Part shown: piece after piece, positions 46,486 through 54,331 of the stretch
Numbering within the stretch: position 1 is the first letter of the stretch
How the letters are laid out: every line of letters starts with the position of its first letter
NCBI GenBank assembly: GCA_009995225.1
Contig: JAACPW010000013.1
Span: forward strand, 1 to 64,000
Origin: Sphingomonadales bacterium
Lineage (GTDB): Bacteria > Pseudomonadota > Alphaproteobacteria > Sphingomonadales > Sphingomonadaceae
Reading direction: 5' to 3'
DNA: 64,000 nucleotides
Made by a program: the position numbers and the translations under genes
Notes under the pieces: model-generated
Databases searched by the model: none
What the model was told of the DNA's origin: nothing
What the model saw: the letters and a program-made list of their open reading frames with translations, nothing else

Positions 46486-48561
46486 CTATCCCTCGAGCGC
46501 GGCTTCCAGCCCGTTCACATGCTCGGCCCCTTCGACGATCTGCGCGCTCGAAGGCTTGAGCGCATCGCCTACCGGTTCGGCCCGCCCGCCGATACACGCG
46601 GCCAGGAAATTCTCGGCCACGGCATAAAAGGCGATGTTGTTTTCAGGCCGGGCAAAGCCGTGGCCTTCATCGGGATAGAGCACATAGGTAACCGGGATCC
46701 CGGCAGACTTCATGGCCGCGACGATCTGGTCGCTTTCTGCCTGCGCCACGCGCGGGTCGTTGGCGCCCTGGCCGATCAGCAGCGGCTTGACGATCTTGTC
46801 CGCCTTGTAGAGCGGGCTCGCCACCTTGAGCATCGCCAGACCTTCCGGGGTGTTGGGGTTGCCCATGCGGGTGTGGAACTGCTTCACCAACGGCTCCCAG
46901 TAAGGCGGGATCGTCTTGAGCAGGGTTTCCAGGTTCGACGGGCCGACGATGTCGACCCCGCAGGCGAACTTGTCCGGCGTCACGGTCAGACCCGCCAGCG
47001 TGGCATAGCCGCCGTAGGAGCCGCCCATGATCGCCACCTTGTCGGCCTGCGCAATGCCTTCGCCGATCGCCCAATCGACCGCGTCGATCAGGTCGTCATG
47101 CATCTTCAGCCCCCACTCGAGGTTGCCGGCGTTGATGAAATCCTTGCCGAACCCGGTCGAGCCGCGGAAGTTGACGCTGAGCACCGCATAGCCGCGGTTG
47201 GCGAGCATCTGGTGGTTGGAATTGAAGCCGTAGCCATCGCGCGCCCATGGGCCGCCATGCACCAGCAGCACCATCGGCACCGGCTTGTCGGGCTTGCCGT
47301 CACCGTCGGCATCGCTGCCGGGCGGCAGCGTGAGGTAAGAGGGCAGGGTCAGCCCGTCGCGGCTGGTGATCTCGCGCGGGTGCAGCGGCTGCAGCGGCGC
47401 ACCTTCGAGCGCCGGGCGCGAGGTGTAGAACGGGGTCAGCGTGCTGGCCTTGCGGTCATAGATATAGGTCGCGGCCGGCTTCACCAGCGGATCGTTGGCG
47501 ACGATCCAGATGCTGTCATCCTCGGTGCGGCTGGCGACGCCGAACTGGCCTTCGAGCCGACTTTCGAGCCAATCAAGCGACGCGCCGATTTCGGGATCGA
47601 TCGCGGTCCATTCGTTCTTGAGGTAATTGACCGCGTAGGCTTCGACCACGCCGGTGACGGGATCGCGCATGGTGCCGCCGATATCGGCCTTGGCATCTTC
47701 GGCGATCACGCGCTTGTCGCCCGAATCGCTGTCCTGCGCGATCAGCGCGGCGGTGTTGCGGCCGCGGCTGTCGATCCAGTAGAGCGTGCTGCCGTCCGAG
47801 GTGTAGCCGGCGGGCGAGGTCGTGAGCGAATCTTCCATCGCGGTGGTTTCGAACGGTTCGGCGGCGACCTCGTTGTTTTCGACGCGGAAGTAATCGGTCC
47901 CGCCTGCCGCATTCTGGCTCAGCGCCATTCGCAAGGTCAGCGTGTCATCCGCCATGAACCCGGCATAACCGTTGTTTTCCAGCACCAGTGACAGCGCCCC
48001 CGTGGTCAGGTCGAGCATATGGACATCGTGGAAGCGCGGATCACGGTTGTTGAGGCCGACGAGCACCTTGTCCTTCATGGTCGTCGATGCGCCGACGATC
48101 TGCACGCGGGTCTTTTCGAACGGGGTGAGGTTGGTCTCGGCACCGGTGGCGATGTCGATCTTGTACAGCAGGAAGTTCTCGTCCCCGCCTTTGTCCTGGA
48201 TGTACATCACCGCGCTGGCATCGGGCGACCAGAAATGCTGACGGATCGGGCGGTCGGTCGCGCTGGTTAGCGCACGCTCATCGTCGGGATTGCTGACCGG
48301 GGCGACCCAGATGTTGAGCACACCGTCATTAGGGGCGAGCCAGCTAAGCCATTTGCCGTCCGGGCTGATCTGGCCGCCGGCGCGCACCGGGTTGCCAAAC
48401 AGTGCATCGCGCGGGATGAGGGGGGCGGCTTCGGCTGTGGTGGTCATCGCGGTTCCGTTATTGGCAGTGTGGTTGTCGGCATATCCGGCCGCAGGCATTG
48501 TCAGCGCGGCAGTCGCCGCAGAAATCAGGCAGAAATGCCGAAACTTGGTCAATGTCGTCAT
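46486..48561 (-). CDS. secreted S9-family prolyl oligopeptidase-type peptidase
   Basis: A 691-residue exported serine peptidase. A signal peptide (about 1-28) is followed by a beta-propeller (about 50-400) and a C-terminal alpha/beta hydrolase domain. The nucleophile is Ser515 in GGSYGG, the aspartate lies in GANDPRV and the histidine in DEGHGF. Such enzymes cleave short peptides, often as dipeptidyl- or acylaminoacyl-peptidases. The ATG at 48561, after GGGGGATCC, begins the signal peptide. Confidence 0.88.
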   Translation of the reverse strand: MTTLTKFRHFCLISAATAALTMPAAGYADNHTANNGTAMTTTAEAAPLIPRDALFGNPVRAGGQISPDGKWLSWLAPNDGVLNIWVAPVSNPDDERALTSATDRPIRQHFWSPDASAVMYIQDKGGDENFLLYKIDIATGAETNLTPFEKTRVQIVGASTTMKDKVLVGLNNRDPRFHDVHMLDLTTGALSLVLENNGYAGFMADDTLTLRMALSQNAAGGTDYFRVENNEVAAEPFETTAMEDSLTTSPAGYTSDGSTLYWIDSRGRNTAALIAQDSDSGDKRVIAEDAKADIGGTMRDPVTGVVEAYAVNYLKNEWTAIDPEIGASLDWLESRLEGQFGVASRTEDDSIWIVANDPLVKPAATYIYDRKASTLTPFYTSRPALEGAPLQPLHPREITSRDGLTLPSYLTLPPGSDADGDGKPDKPVPMVLLVHGGPWARDGYGFNSNHQMLANRGYAVLSVNFRGSTGFGKDFINAGNLEWGLKMHDDLIDAVDWAIGEGIAQADKVAIMGGSYGGYATLAGLTVTPDKFACGVDIVGPSNLETLLKTIPPYWEPLVKQFHTRMGNPNTPEGLAMLKVASPLYKADKIVKPLLIGQGANDPRVAQAESDQIVAAMKSAGIPVTYVLYPDEGHGFARPENNIAFYAVAENFLAACIGGRAEPVGDALKPSSAQIVEGAEHVNGLEAALEG

Positions 48562-48663
48562 GGTTGGATCCCCCCATCGCATTGCTTTGCCGCAAGTGTG
48601 TTGGAAGAGTAAGACACAAGCGCGGCGCTTGCAAGCGAGATGCTGTTTTGAAGGGCCGGGGTC

Positions 48664-49281
48664 TTAAAGAGCCGGGTTGGCGTAGAAATGCCAGGCAAAG
48701 ATCGCCATGCTGCCGCGCTGCGGGGACCACGGTTCTGCCAGGCGGCGGGTGACGTTTTCGCCGGGACGTTCTTCCAAATGGAGCAGGCGTTTGACCCCTT
48801 CCTGCACCGCCAGATCGCCTGCGGGCCAGATGTCGGGGCGGCCTTCGGCAAACAGCAGGTAAATCTCTGCCGACCAACGCCCGATACCCTTGATCCGGGT
48901 GAGCAGCTTAATCGCTTCTTCGTCACCATCGGGCAGGGTGGCAAAATTGAGATCGCCGGAATGGACCAGTTCGCACAGGGATCGGGCATACCCCTGCTTC
49001 TGGCGCGACAATCCGCAGGCGCGCAACGTGTCGAAATCGCGCTCCAGCAGCGTCGCCGGAGCAAAATCCGCGCCCAGTTCCGCCTCCAGCTTGTTCCACA
49101 CCGATGCCGCGGACGCGACCGAGACCTGCTGGCCGATGATGGTGCGCAACATGGTTGCAAATCCCGGCTCGCGGATGCGCGCATCGGGATAGCCGACCCG
49201 TTGCAAGGCAGAAGCCAACTGCGGTTCGCGCACCGCCAACGCATCCAGATCTTCACGCAATTTTTCCGCTGTCAGGCCCAC
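48664..49281 (-). CDS. DNA-3-methyladenine glycosylase II-like (AlkA/HhH-GPD)
   Basis: A 205-residue base-excision glycosylase. The helix-hairpin-helix LTRIKGIGRWSAEIYLLF (about residue 115) and the catalytic aspartate in PAGDLAVQ match the AlkA/HhH-GPD family, which removes alkylated purines from DNA. No ATG fits: the conserved N-terminus begins at the GTG at 49281, with AGGGAA upstream, and a GTG at 49287 is the alternative. It is divergent from the ferredoxin gene. Confidence 0.85.
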   Translation of the reverse strand: MGLTAEKLREDLDALAVREPQLASALQRVGYPDARIREPGFATMLRTIIGQQVSVASAASVWNKLEAELGADFAPATLLERDFDTLRACGLSRQKQGYARSLCELVHSGDLNFATLPDGDEEAIKLLTRIKGIGRWSAEIYLLFAEGRPDIWPAGDLAVQEGVKRLLHLEERPGENVTRRLAEPWSPQRGSMAIFAWHFYANPAL

Positions 49282-49386
49282 TGCCACTTTCCCTAACTTG
49301 CCTTGGCCCCAAGAGTATCTTAGCAGCCCCGTGCACGTGTGAAGCGCACATTCTTGCGCCCAATAGCTCAAAAGGAACTTCGATCC

Positions 49387-49704
49387 ATGCCCAGACTGGT
49401 GGTCACCAACCGCGAAGGCGAAACCAGCGAGATTTCCGTTCAGGGCGGCCTCACCGTGATGGAAGCGATCCGCGACAACGGGTTTGATGAACTGCTGGCG
49501 CTGTGCGGTGGTTGCTGTTCCTGCGCGACGTGCCACATTCACGTCGATCCGGCTTTTGCCGACAAGATGCCGAAGATGAGCGAAGACGAGGACGATTTGC
49601 TCGAATCCTCCGATCACCGCACCGATGCTTCGCGCCTGTCGTGCCAGATTCCGCTCACCGACGCGCTGGACGGGTTGCACGTCACTATCGCACCTGAAGA
49701 CTAA
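49387..49704 (+). CDS. 2Fe-2S ferredoxin (putidaredoxin/adrenodoxin type)
   Basis: A 105-residue ferredoxin. The cluster ligands fit CX5CX2C...C: Cys40, Cys46, Cys49 and Cys86. Two extra cysteines (43 and 44) fill the loop where putidaredoxin has Ser and Ala, an unusual feature. Such proteins carry electrons to cytochrome P450s or to Fe-S assembly. The ATG at 49387 follows AAAGGAA. No reductase or P450 gene is adjacent. Confidence 0.88.
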   Translation: MPRLVVTNREGETSEISVQGGLTVMEAIRDNGFDELLALCGGCCSCATCHIHVDPAFADKMPKMSEDEDDLLESSDHRTDASRLSCQIPLTDALDGLHVTIAPED

Positions 49705-49746
49705 ACTTGTTTGCGATCGCGGGCGCGTGATCCTAGGTCTACACCC

Positions 49747-50787
49747 ATGAACATCACCCGCCCCTTTGGCGATACGCTCGCGCTCATTGGTAACACGCCC
49801 ATGGTCCGCCTGGCCGGGCCCAGCGCGGCTGCTGGCTGCGACATCTATGGCAAGTGCGAATTTGCCAATCCCGGATCATCGGTGAAGGATCGCGCGGCGC
49901 TGTGGATTATCCGCGATGCGGAAGGCCGCGGCGAATTGCAGCCCGGCGGCACGGTGGTCGAAGGCACGGCGGGCAATACGGGGATCGGCGTCGCGCTGGT
50001 CGCCAATGCGCGCGGCTACAAGACCATCATCGTCATGCCCGACAACCAGTCCAAGGAAAAGATGGACACGTTGCGGGCCTTGGGGGCGGAACTGGTGCTG
50101 GTGCCGCCGACCAAGTTCGCCGACGCCGGTCACTTCGTCCACACCTCGCGCCGATTGGCTGAGGAAACGCCCGGCGCGGTGTGGGCCAACCAGTTTGACA
50201 ATATCGCTAACCGCCGCGCGCATATCGAAGGCACTGCGCCCGAAATCTGGGAGCAGCTGGGCGGGCGGGTCGATGGCTTCACCTGTGCAGCGGGCACCGG
50301 CGGGACGATTGCGGGCGTAGGTATGGGCCTCAAGGCCTTTGACGAGAACATCCGCATCGCGCTGACCGATCCGCACGGGGCGGCGCTGTTCAATTATTAC
50401 GCTCATGGCGAGTTGAAGGCCGAAGGGTCTTCGGTGGCCGAGGGCATCGGGCAAGGGCGCATCACCGCGAACCTTGAAGGCGCCCCGATCGACACGCAAT
50501 ATCGTATCAGCGACGCCGAAGGCCTGCATTGGGTCGAGCGGCTTCTGAAGGACGAAGGGCTGTGTCTGGGCCTGTCATCGGGCATCAATGTTGCAGGCGC
50601 CATCGCGCTGGGCAAGGAACTGGTGGCGCAAGGACGCCCCAATCCGCAGGTGGTGACGATCCTGTGCGATACGGGATTCCGGTATCTGTCGACGCTCTAC
50701 AACGCCGAATGGCTGGCGGCCAAAGGCCTGCCCGTGTTCGATTGGCTTGTCCGGGCGGACGAACCTGCCACTGCAGGCGAAGCGTGA
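49747..50787 (+). CDS. cysK: cysteine synthase A family protein
   Basis: A 346-residue PLP enzyme that makes cysteine from O-acetylserine and sulfide. Lys47 in SSVKDRAA binds PLP, EGTAGNTGIG is the substrate loop, and AAGTGGTIAG binds the phosphate. It is about 30 residues longer than the standard CysK and belongs to the longer form; a cystathionine-beta-synthase-like role cannot be excluded. The stop overlaps the GTG start of the next gene. Confidence 0.85.
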   Translation: MNITRPFGDTLALIGNTPMVRLAGPSAAAGCDIYGKCEFANPGSSVKDRAALWIIRDAEGRGELQPGGTVVEGTAGNTGIGVALVANARGYKTIIVMPDNQSKEKMDTLRALGAELVLVPPTKFADAGHFVHTSRRLAEETPGAVWANQFDNIANRRAHIEGTAPEIWEQLGGRVDGFTCAAGTGGTIAGVGMGLKAFDENIRIALTDPHGAALFNYYAHGELKAEGSSVAEGIGQGRITANLEGAPIDTQYRISDAEGLHWVERLLKDEGLCLGLSSGINVAGAIALGKELVAQGRPNPQVVTILCDTGFRYLSTLYNAEWLAAKGLPVFDWLVRADEPATAGEA

Positions 50788-51191
50788 GCCGGCCGTCGCT
50801 GCTCGACCGGGTGCGCCGGATAAACCAGCGCAGTCTGTTCGGCCCTGGCGTGCGCCGTTTCGTCAATTCGCCGCAGAACCCCGGTGAGACCGAAGAAATC
50901 TCCACCGCCCGGCAGACCCGCAACGAGGCGGTGCAGCGTCTTCAGGTCGGGACGTTCGGCATCGGGGCAATGGTGCTGCTGGTGGGACTTGCGAGCATTA
51001 TCGGCGGACAGGCGGATATGAACGAAGAACGCGCCGTTCCCGAAGCCGCCCCTACCACGGAACCGAAGCCTACACCCTCGCAGGCCAACCCGCTTGCCGA
51101 TGCAGGCGTGGTGCCGGATATTGCCGCCGAGCCGAGCGCATCGCCTTCGCCCCCGCCAAACCCTTCCGGCAATGACACGCCCGAAGAATAG
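50784..51191 (+). CDS. hypothetical single-pass membrane protein
   Basis: A 135-residue protein with a basic N-terminus (1-50), one transmembrane helix (about 58-75, FGIGAMVLLVGLASIIGG) and a 60-residue tail rich in P, E, S and A that would lie in the periplasm. No domain is recognised. The GTG at 50784 overlaps the cysK stop and has AGGCGA upstream. It overlaps the next lipoprotein gene by 20 bases, so both are probably translated together. Confidence 0.7.
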   Translation: MSRPSLLDRVRRINQRSLFGPGVRRFVNSPQNPGETEEISTARQTRNEAVQRLQVGTFGIGAMVLLVGLASIIGGQADMNEERAVPEAAPTTEPKPTPSQANPLADAGVVPDIAAEPSASPSPPPNPSGNDTPEE

Positions 51192-51957
51192 GCACGTCGC
51201 CGCCGCATTGCTGGCAGGGGTGCTGGGTCTGACCGCCTGCGGGAGCGCGCCTGCTCCGCCCGCGGCGCCGGAAAGCCCCGCGCCTGCTGCCAGCCTGGGA
51301 TTGATGACCAGCCTGCCGCTTTACTGGCCACTTGGCGCTGCGGTGGGCGACATTGCAGCCGGGCGCGCTGAGCCGCCGTGGCAACGTGCCGCATTGGAGC
51401 AGGGCTTCGCGCTGGAGCCGCTCGATACGCTGTCGCCCATTCCCGCGCTTTCCCCGGACAACCCGGACCTTGATCCCCTCGCCAATCTCACGCGGCTTGC
51501 CATTATCCAGCCGCGCGGGTTTTCGCCTGCCGACAATGTCGCGCTGGATACCTGGGTGCGGGCGGGCGGGCGATTGTTGCTGGTGCTCGATCCCGCGCTG
51601 ACCGGACATTACGATTTGCCCCTGGGCGATCCGCGCCTGCCGAGCAGGGGCGCGCTGATCCCGCCGGTGGTGGCACGTTGGGGTATGGCGATCCGGTTTG
51701 ATGACGCGCAAAGCAGCAAGCTGGTCGACGCATCACTTGGCGGGACGTGGCTGCCGCTGGTGTTGAGCGGCGAGGTGACAATCATCGATCCCGAAGCGGC
51801 CGACTGCACCCTGCTGGCTTCTGCGGCGGCCGCGCGTTGCGCGGTGGGCGAAGGCCAGGTGACGCTGATTGCCGATGCCGCCATCTTTGAGCACCCTGAA
51901 CTTGCCGGAGAAGGCGGCGCAGCCTTGAACGCCGTGATCCGGCAGGCGCTCAAATGA
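51172..51957 (+). CDS. lipoprotein with DUF4350/GATase-like domain
   Basis: A 261-residue predicted lipoprotein. The signal peptide ends LTAC with Cys23, followed by a short A/P-rich linker. The mature region has the pattern ADNVALDTWVRAGGRLLLVLDP, typical of the DUF4350-like GATase fold found in gliding- or ABC-associated proteins. Its function is unknown. The start at 51172 is chosen for the signal peptide; it lies within the previous gene and has no clear ribosome site. Confidence 0.65.
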   Translation: MTRPKNRHVAAALLAGVLGLTACGSAPAPPAAPESPAPAASLGLMTSLPLYWPLGAAVGDIAAGRAEPPWQRAALEQGFALEPLDTLSPIPALSPDNPDLDPLANLTRLAIIQPRGFSPADNVALDTWVRAGGRLLLVLDPALTGHYDLPLGDPRLPSRGALIPPVVARWGMAIRFDDAQSSKLVDASLGGTWLPLVLSGEVTIIDPEAADCTLLASAAAARCAVGEGQVTLIADAAIFEHPELAGEGGAALNAVIRQALK

Positions 51958-51964
51958 GCCAGCA

Positions 51965-52022
51965 CGGGAAAACACGGGACGAACGGGACTCGGAGTCGTA
52001 CCGCGTTGGGGATGATGCGGGA
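51965..52022 (+). promoter_or_regulatory. MraZ-box-like GGG repeats, plus strand
   Basis: CGGGA or a close variant recurs with GGG at 51966, 51976, 51985, 52008 and 52019. The spacings are 10, 9, 23 and 11, or near multiples of one helical turn. MraZ of E. coli binds TGGGN repeats with a 10-base period near its own promoter. Confidence 0.45.
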
Positions 52023-52130
52023 AATGCCGGATTTTCGGCGTAATCTGGCGCTTTTTCGGTGACTTGCGGGGTGGCATTCAAATCGAGGGAAGTCAGAGAG
52101 AATAATTAAATCAGATAGTTACCAAGTTTT

Positions 52131-52176
52131 CCCGCACTTTCCCCGAAAATTCCCTTCCAAACCCGGTCCATCCCCG
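52131..52176 (-). promoter_or_regulatory. five-unit GGG repeat array (candidate MraZ boxes), minus strand
   Basis: Read on the minus strand there are five consecutive units of 10, 10, 11, 10 and 10 bases, each starting NGGGA or NGGGT: GGGGATGGAC, CGGGTTTGGA, AGGGAATTTTC, GGGGAAAGTG, CGGGAAAACT. On the plus strand the CCC runs start at 52131, 52141, 52152, 52162 and 52172. The period and core agree with known MraZ binding sites, although those are usually described on the coding strand. Confidence 0.6.
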
Positions 52177-52341
52177 ATATTAGCGGGGTCCATCAGATAT
52201 GCCTGTCTGTTTCGCGTTCGACTGGTGGGGTCGGCGCACCGGTTCCGCATGCCTGCGGCCGGGGCAGGGAGGGCGTGTCTCATTATCACGCAGCGCATCC
52301 CGAGGGGCGCGCTGCACGGGGCAAAAGGGGATTGCAGGCAC

Positions 52342-52836
52342 GTGTCTGCTTTTGGAGGATATAACGGCCAAGCTTACTCGCCCGCGGGCGAGAAGGGCCG
52401 CTTTGTCCTTCCGCCCGCCTTCCGCAAGGCCGTGAAGGAGAGCTCCGGGGGCAACCGCACGCTGTGCCTTGCCGCGCATGGCAAGTTCGATTGCCTCATC
52501 GGTTTCGGCACCTCGCGTATCGAAAAGCTCAACGAACTGCTTGATCGTGAGGAAGAACGCGCGATCCGGCTGGCCGACACCAGCTTTGACCGCGATGTGC
52601 GTGCCGGACAATTGTTCGGATATGAAATGCTGCCCTTCGATGACAGCGGCCGATTTGTCATGCCCGAGCATCTGCGCGATCTCGGCATGGTCGATGACGG
52701 CCTGTATTTTCAGGGCGCGGGCGAGTTCTTCTTTGTCTGGAACCCCGAACAGCTCGGCCGGCTCGGCGCCGAATGGCGCGGCGCGCAAGCTGCCTGTGCC
52801 AAGTTGCTCGCCGCCGCCAAGAAGGGTGCCGCATGA
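52342..52836 (+). CDS. mraZ: transcriptional regulator / division protein MraZ
   Basis: A 164-residue MraZ with its two SpoVT-AbrB-like repeats: [20 protein letters not shown] (about 11-30) and the [16 protein letters not shown] copy (about 96-111). MraZ forms a ring that binds GGG-type repeats and represses the dcw operon. The GTG at 52342 gives the family N-terminus ([15 protein letters not shown]); upstream in-frame codons do not match. It opens the dcw cluster, and its stop overlaps the rsmH start. Confidence 0.93.
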   Translation: MSAFGGYNGQAYSPAGEKGRFVLPPAFRKAVKESSGGNRTLCLAAHGKFDCLIGFGTSRIEKLNELLDREEERAIRLADTSFDRDVRAGQLFGYEMLPFDDSGRFVMPEHLRDLGMVDDGLYFQGAGEFFFVWNPEQLGRLGAEWRGAQAACAKLLAAAKKGAA

Positions 52837-53777
52837 TGCACGGCGCTCCGCACATCCCCGTGTTGCTCGACGAAGTGGTCGCCGCGCTCGCGCCCCATCC
52901 CGGCATGACCATTGTCGATGCGACCTTCGGTGCAGGTGGCTACACCACCGCGCTGCTGGAGGCCGGGGCGACCGTGCATGCCTTCGACCGCGATCCCGAT
53001 GCGATTGCTGCAGGCCAGGCGCTGGTCCAGCGGTTTGATGGCCGCCTTGTGCTGCATCCGGCGCGTTTTTCCGCCATGCGCGCCGAACTTGCCGCGATCG
53101 GAATCGACACCGTCGATGCCGTGGTCATGGATATCGGCGTATCATCGATGCAGCTTGACCAGGGCGAGCGCGGCTTTGCCTTCATGCATGACGGCCCGCT
53201 CGACATGCGCATGAGCCGTGACGGCGAAAGCGCCGCCGATTTTCTCAACACCGCAGATGAAGAAGCGATCGCCAACGTGATCTACCTCTACGGCGAAGAG
53301 CGCCAGTCGCGCCGCGTAGCCCGCGCCATCGTTGCCGCACGGCCGCTGACCACCACCGGTGAACTGGCCCGCGTGGTGCGCCGCGCGCTGGGCCACAAGC
53401 CGCACGACAAGAAAGACCCCGCCACCCGCACTTTTCAGGCGGTGCGGATCCATGTGAACGATGAGTTGGGTGAACTGGACGCTGGTCTCGCCGCGGCTGA
53501 AGCCTTGCTGCCTGAAGGCGGCGTGCTGGCAGTGGTCAGCTTCCACAGCCTCGAAGACCGCATCGTGAAGCAATTCTTGCGTACGGCCAGCGGCGCGGGC
53601 CGCTCGGTCTCGCGGCACCTCCCCGGGGAAATCCCCGGCCCTGCGCCTACCTTCGCGCAAGTGTCCAAGGCTATTCGTCCGTCAGACGCCGAAATTGCCC
53701 GCAACCCCCGCGCCCGTTCATCAACCTTGCGCCATGCGACCCGCACCGGCGCTTCTCCCAGGAGCCAAGCCGCATGA
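52833..53777 (+). CDS. rsmH: 16S rRNA m4C1402 methyltransferase RsmH
   Basis: A 314-residue SAM-dependent methyltransferase that modifies C1402 of 16S rRNA. The start [10 protein letters not shown], the SAM site [11 protein letters not shown] (about 28-38), [11 protein letters not shown] and [13 protein letters not shown] are all diagnostic. The ATG at 52833 overlaps the mraZ stop (ATGATG). The position after mraZ is canonical for the dcw cluster. Confidence 0.95.
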   Translation: MMHGAPHIPVLLDEVVAALAPHPGMTIVDATFGAGGYTTALLEAGATVHAFDRDPDAIAAGQALVQRFDGRLVLHPARFSAMRAELAAIGIDTVDAVVMDIGVSSMQLDQGERGFAFMHDGPLDMRMSRDGESAADFLNTADEEAIANVIYLYGEERQSRRVARAIVAARPLTTTGELARVVRRALGHKPHDKKDPATRTFQAVRIHVNDELGELDAGLAAAEALLPEGGVLAVVSFHSLEDRIVKQFLRTASGAGRSVSRHLPGEIPGPAPTFAQVSKAIRPSDAEIARNPRARSSTLRHATRTGASPRSQAA

Positions 53778-54331
53778 TGAACCGCTCTCAGGCCCGATCG
53801 CTCGGCTGGGCCGCTGTTCTGGCGGTCTGTTTTGCGCTGGTGGTAGTGCTCAGCTTCAAGGTGCATGCGGTGCGCAGCGAGGTGCTGCTGGCCGAGCGCG
53901 AGCTGATTGCGCTCCAGCGGGAGACGCTCCTGCTCGAAACCGAGTTCGAAACCCGTTCAAGCCAGCGCCAGCTGGCCGAATGGAATACGGTCGAATTCGG
54001 TTATGAAGCGCCGCGCGCGGGGCAGTTCCTCGAAGCCGAACGGCAGCTTGCCAGTCTTGGTGAAACGCTCGGCCCCGATGCGCCTTCGCCGATCCGGCTG
54101 GCCCGTGCCGAAACCACCGATATGGCCGAAGCCGTCAGCGATGCCCCGATGCGCTCGCCGGTTTCGGGCGCGACGGTAACACTCGCCTCCGCCTCCAGCG
54201 AGAAGGACGCCGGCGAAGTGTTCGCCGAAGCCTTCGGAGACTTCCTGATCGAAGCCTCGCCGATCCGGCCAGCGCGGGCCGAGACGCCCAGGGCCTCCGT
54301 CAAGACATTCGCGGCCGGAACCGGCGAATGA
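53774..54331 (+). CDS. ftsL: FtsL-like cell division protein with extended C-terminus
   Basis: A 185-residue bitopic protein in the ftsL position. A short cytoplasmic N-terminus, one transmembrane helix (about 11-30) and a periplasmic coiled-coil stretch (about 32-72, rich in L and E) are as expected for FtsL, which links FtsQ/FtsB to FtsW/FtsI. The family is usually 90-130 residues; here residues 100-185 add a polar tail with a repeated motif, [10 protein letters not shown] (105-114) and [10 protein letters not shown] (162-171). FtsL sequences diverge quickly, so the call leans on position and topology. Confidence 0.75.
   Translation: MMNRSQARSLGWAAVLAVCFALVVVLSFKVHAVRSEVLLAERELIALQRETLLLETEFETRSSQRQLAEWNTVEFGYEAPRAGQFLEAERQLASLGETLGPDAPSPIRLARAETTDMAEAVSDAPMRSPVSGATVTLASASSEKDAGEVFAEAFGDFLIEASPIRPARAETPRASVKTFAAGTGE

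Larger units (their letters stand above)
51958..52341 (+). promoter_or_regulatory. long mraZ upstream region
   Basis: These 384 bases before mraZ contain no gene. They hold a GGG-repeat cluster on the plus strand (51965-52022), an AT-rich patch (about 52092-52120) that is the best place for the cluster promoter, and a second GGG-repeat array on the minus strand (52131-52176). The final 160 bases would be a long untranslated leader. No confident -35/-10 pair could be chosen. Confidence 0.6.

Noticed and set aside
46459..47991. Open frame of 510 codons on the plus strand
   Set aside because: It lies antisense to the S9 peptidase and has the Arg/His/Gly-rich composition of a shadow frame in GC-rich DNA. 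No domain or ribosome site supports it.
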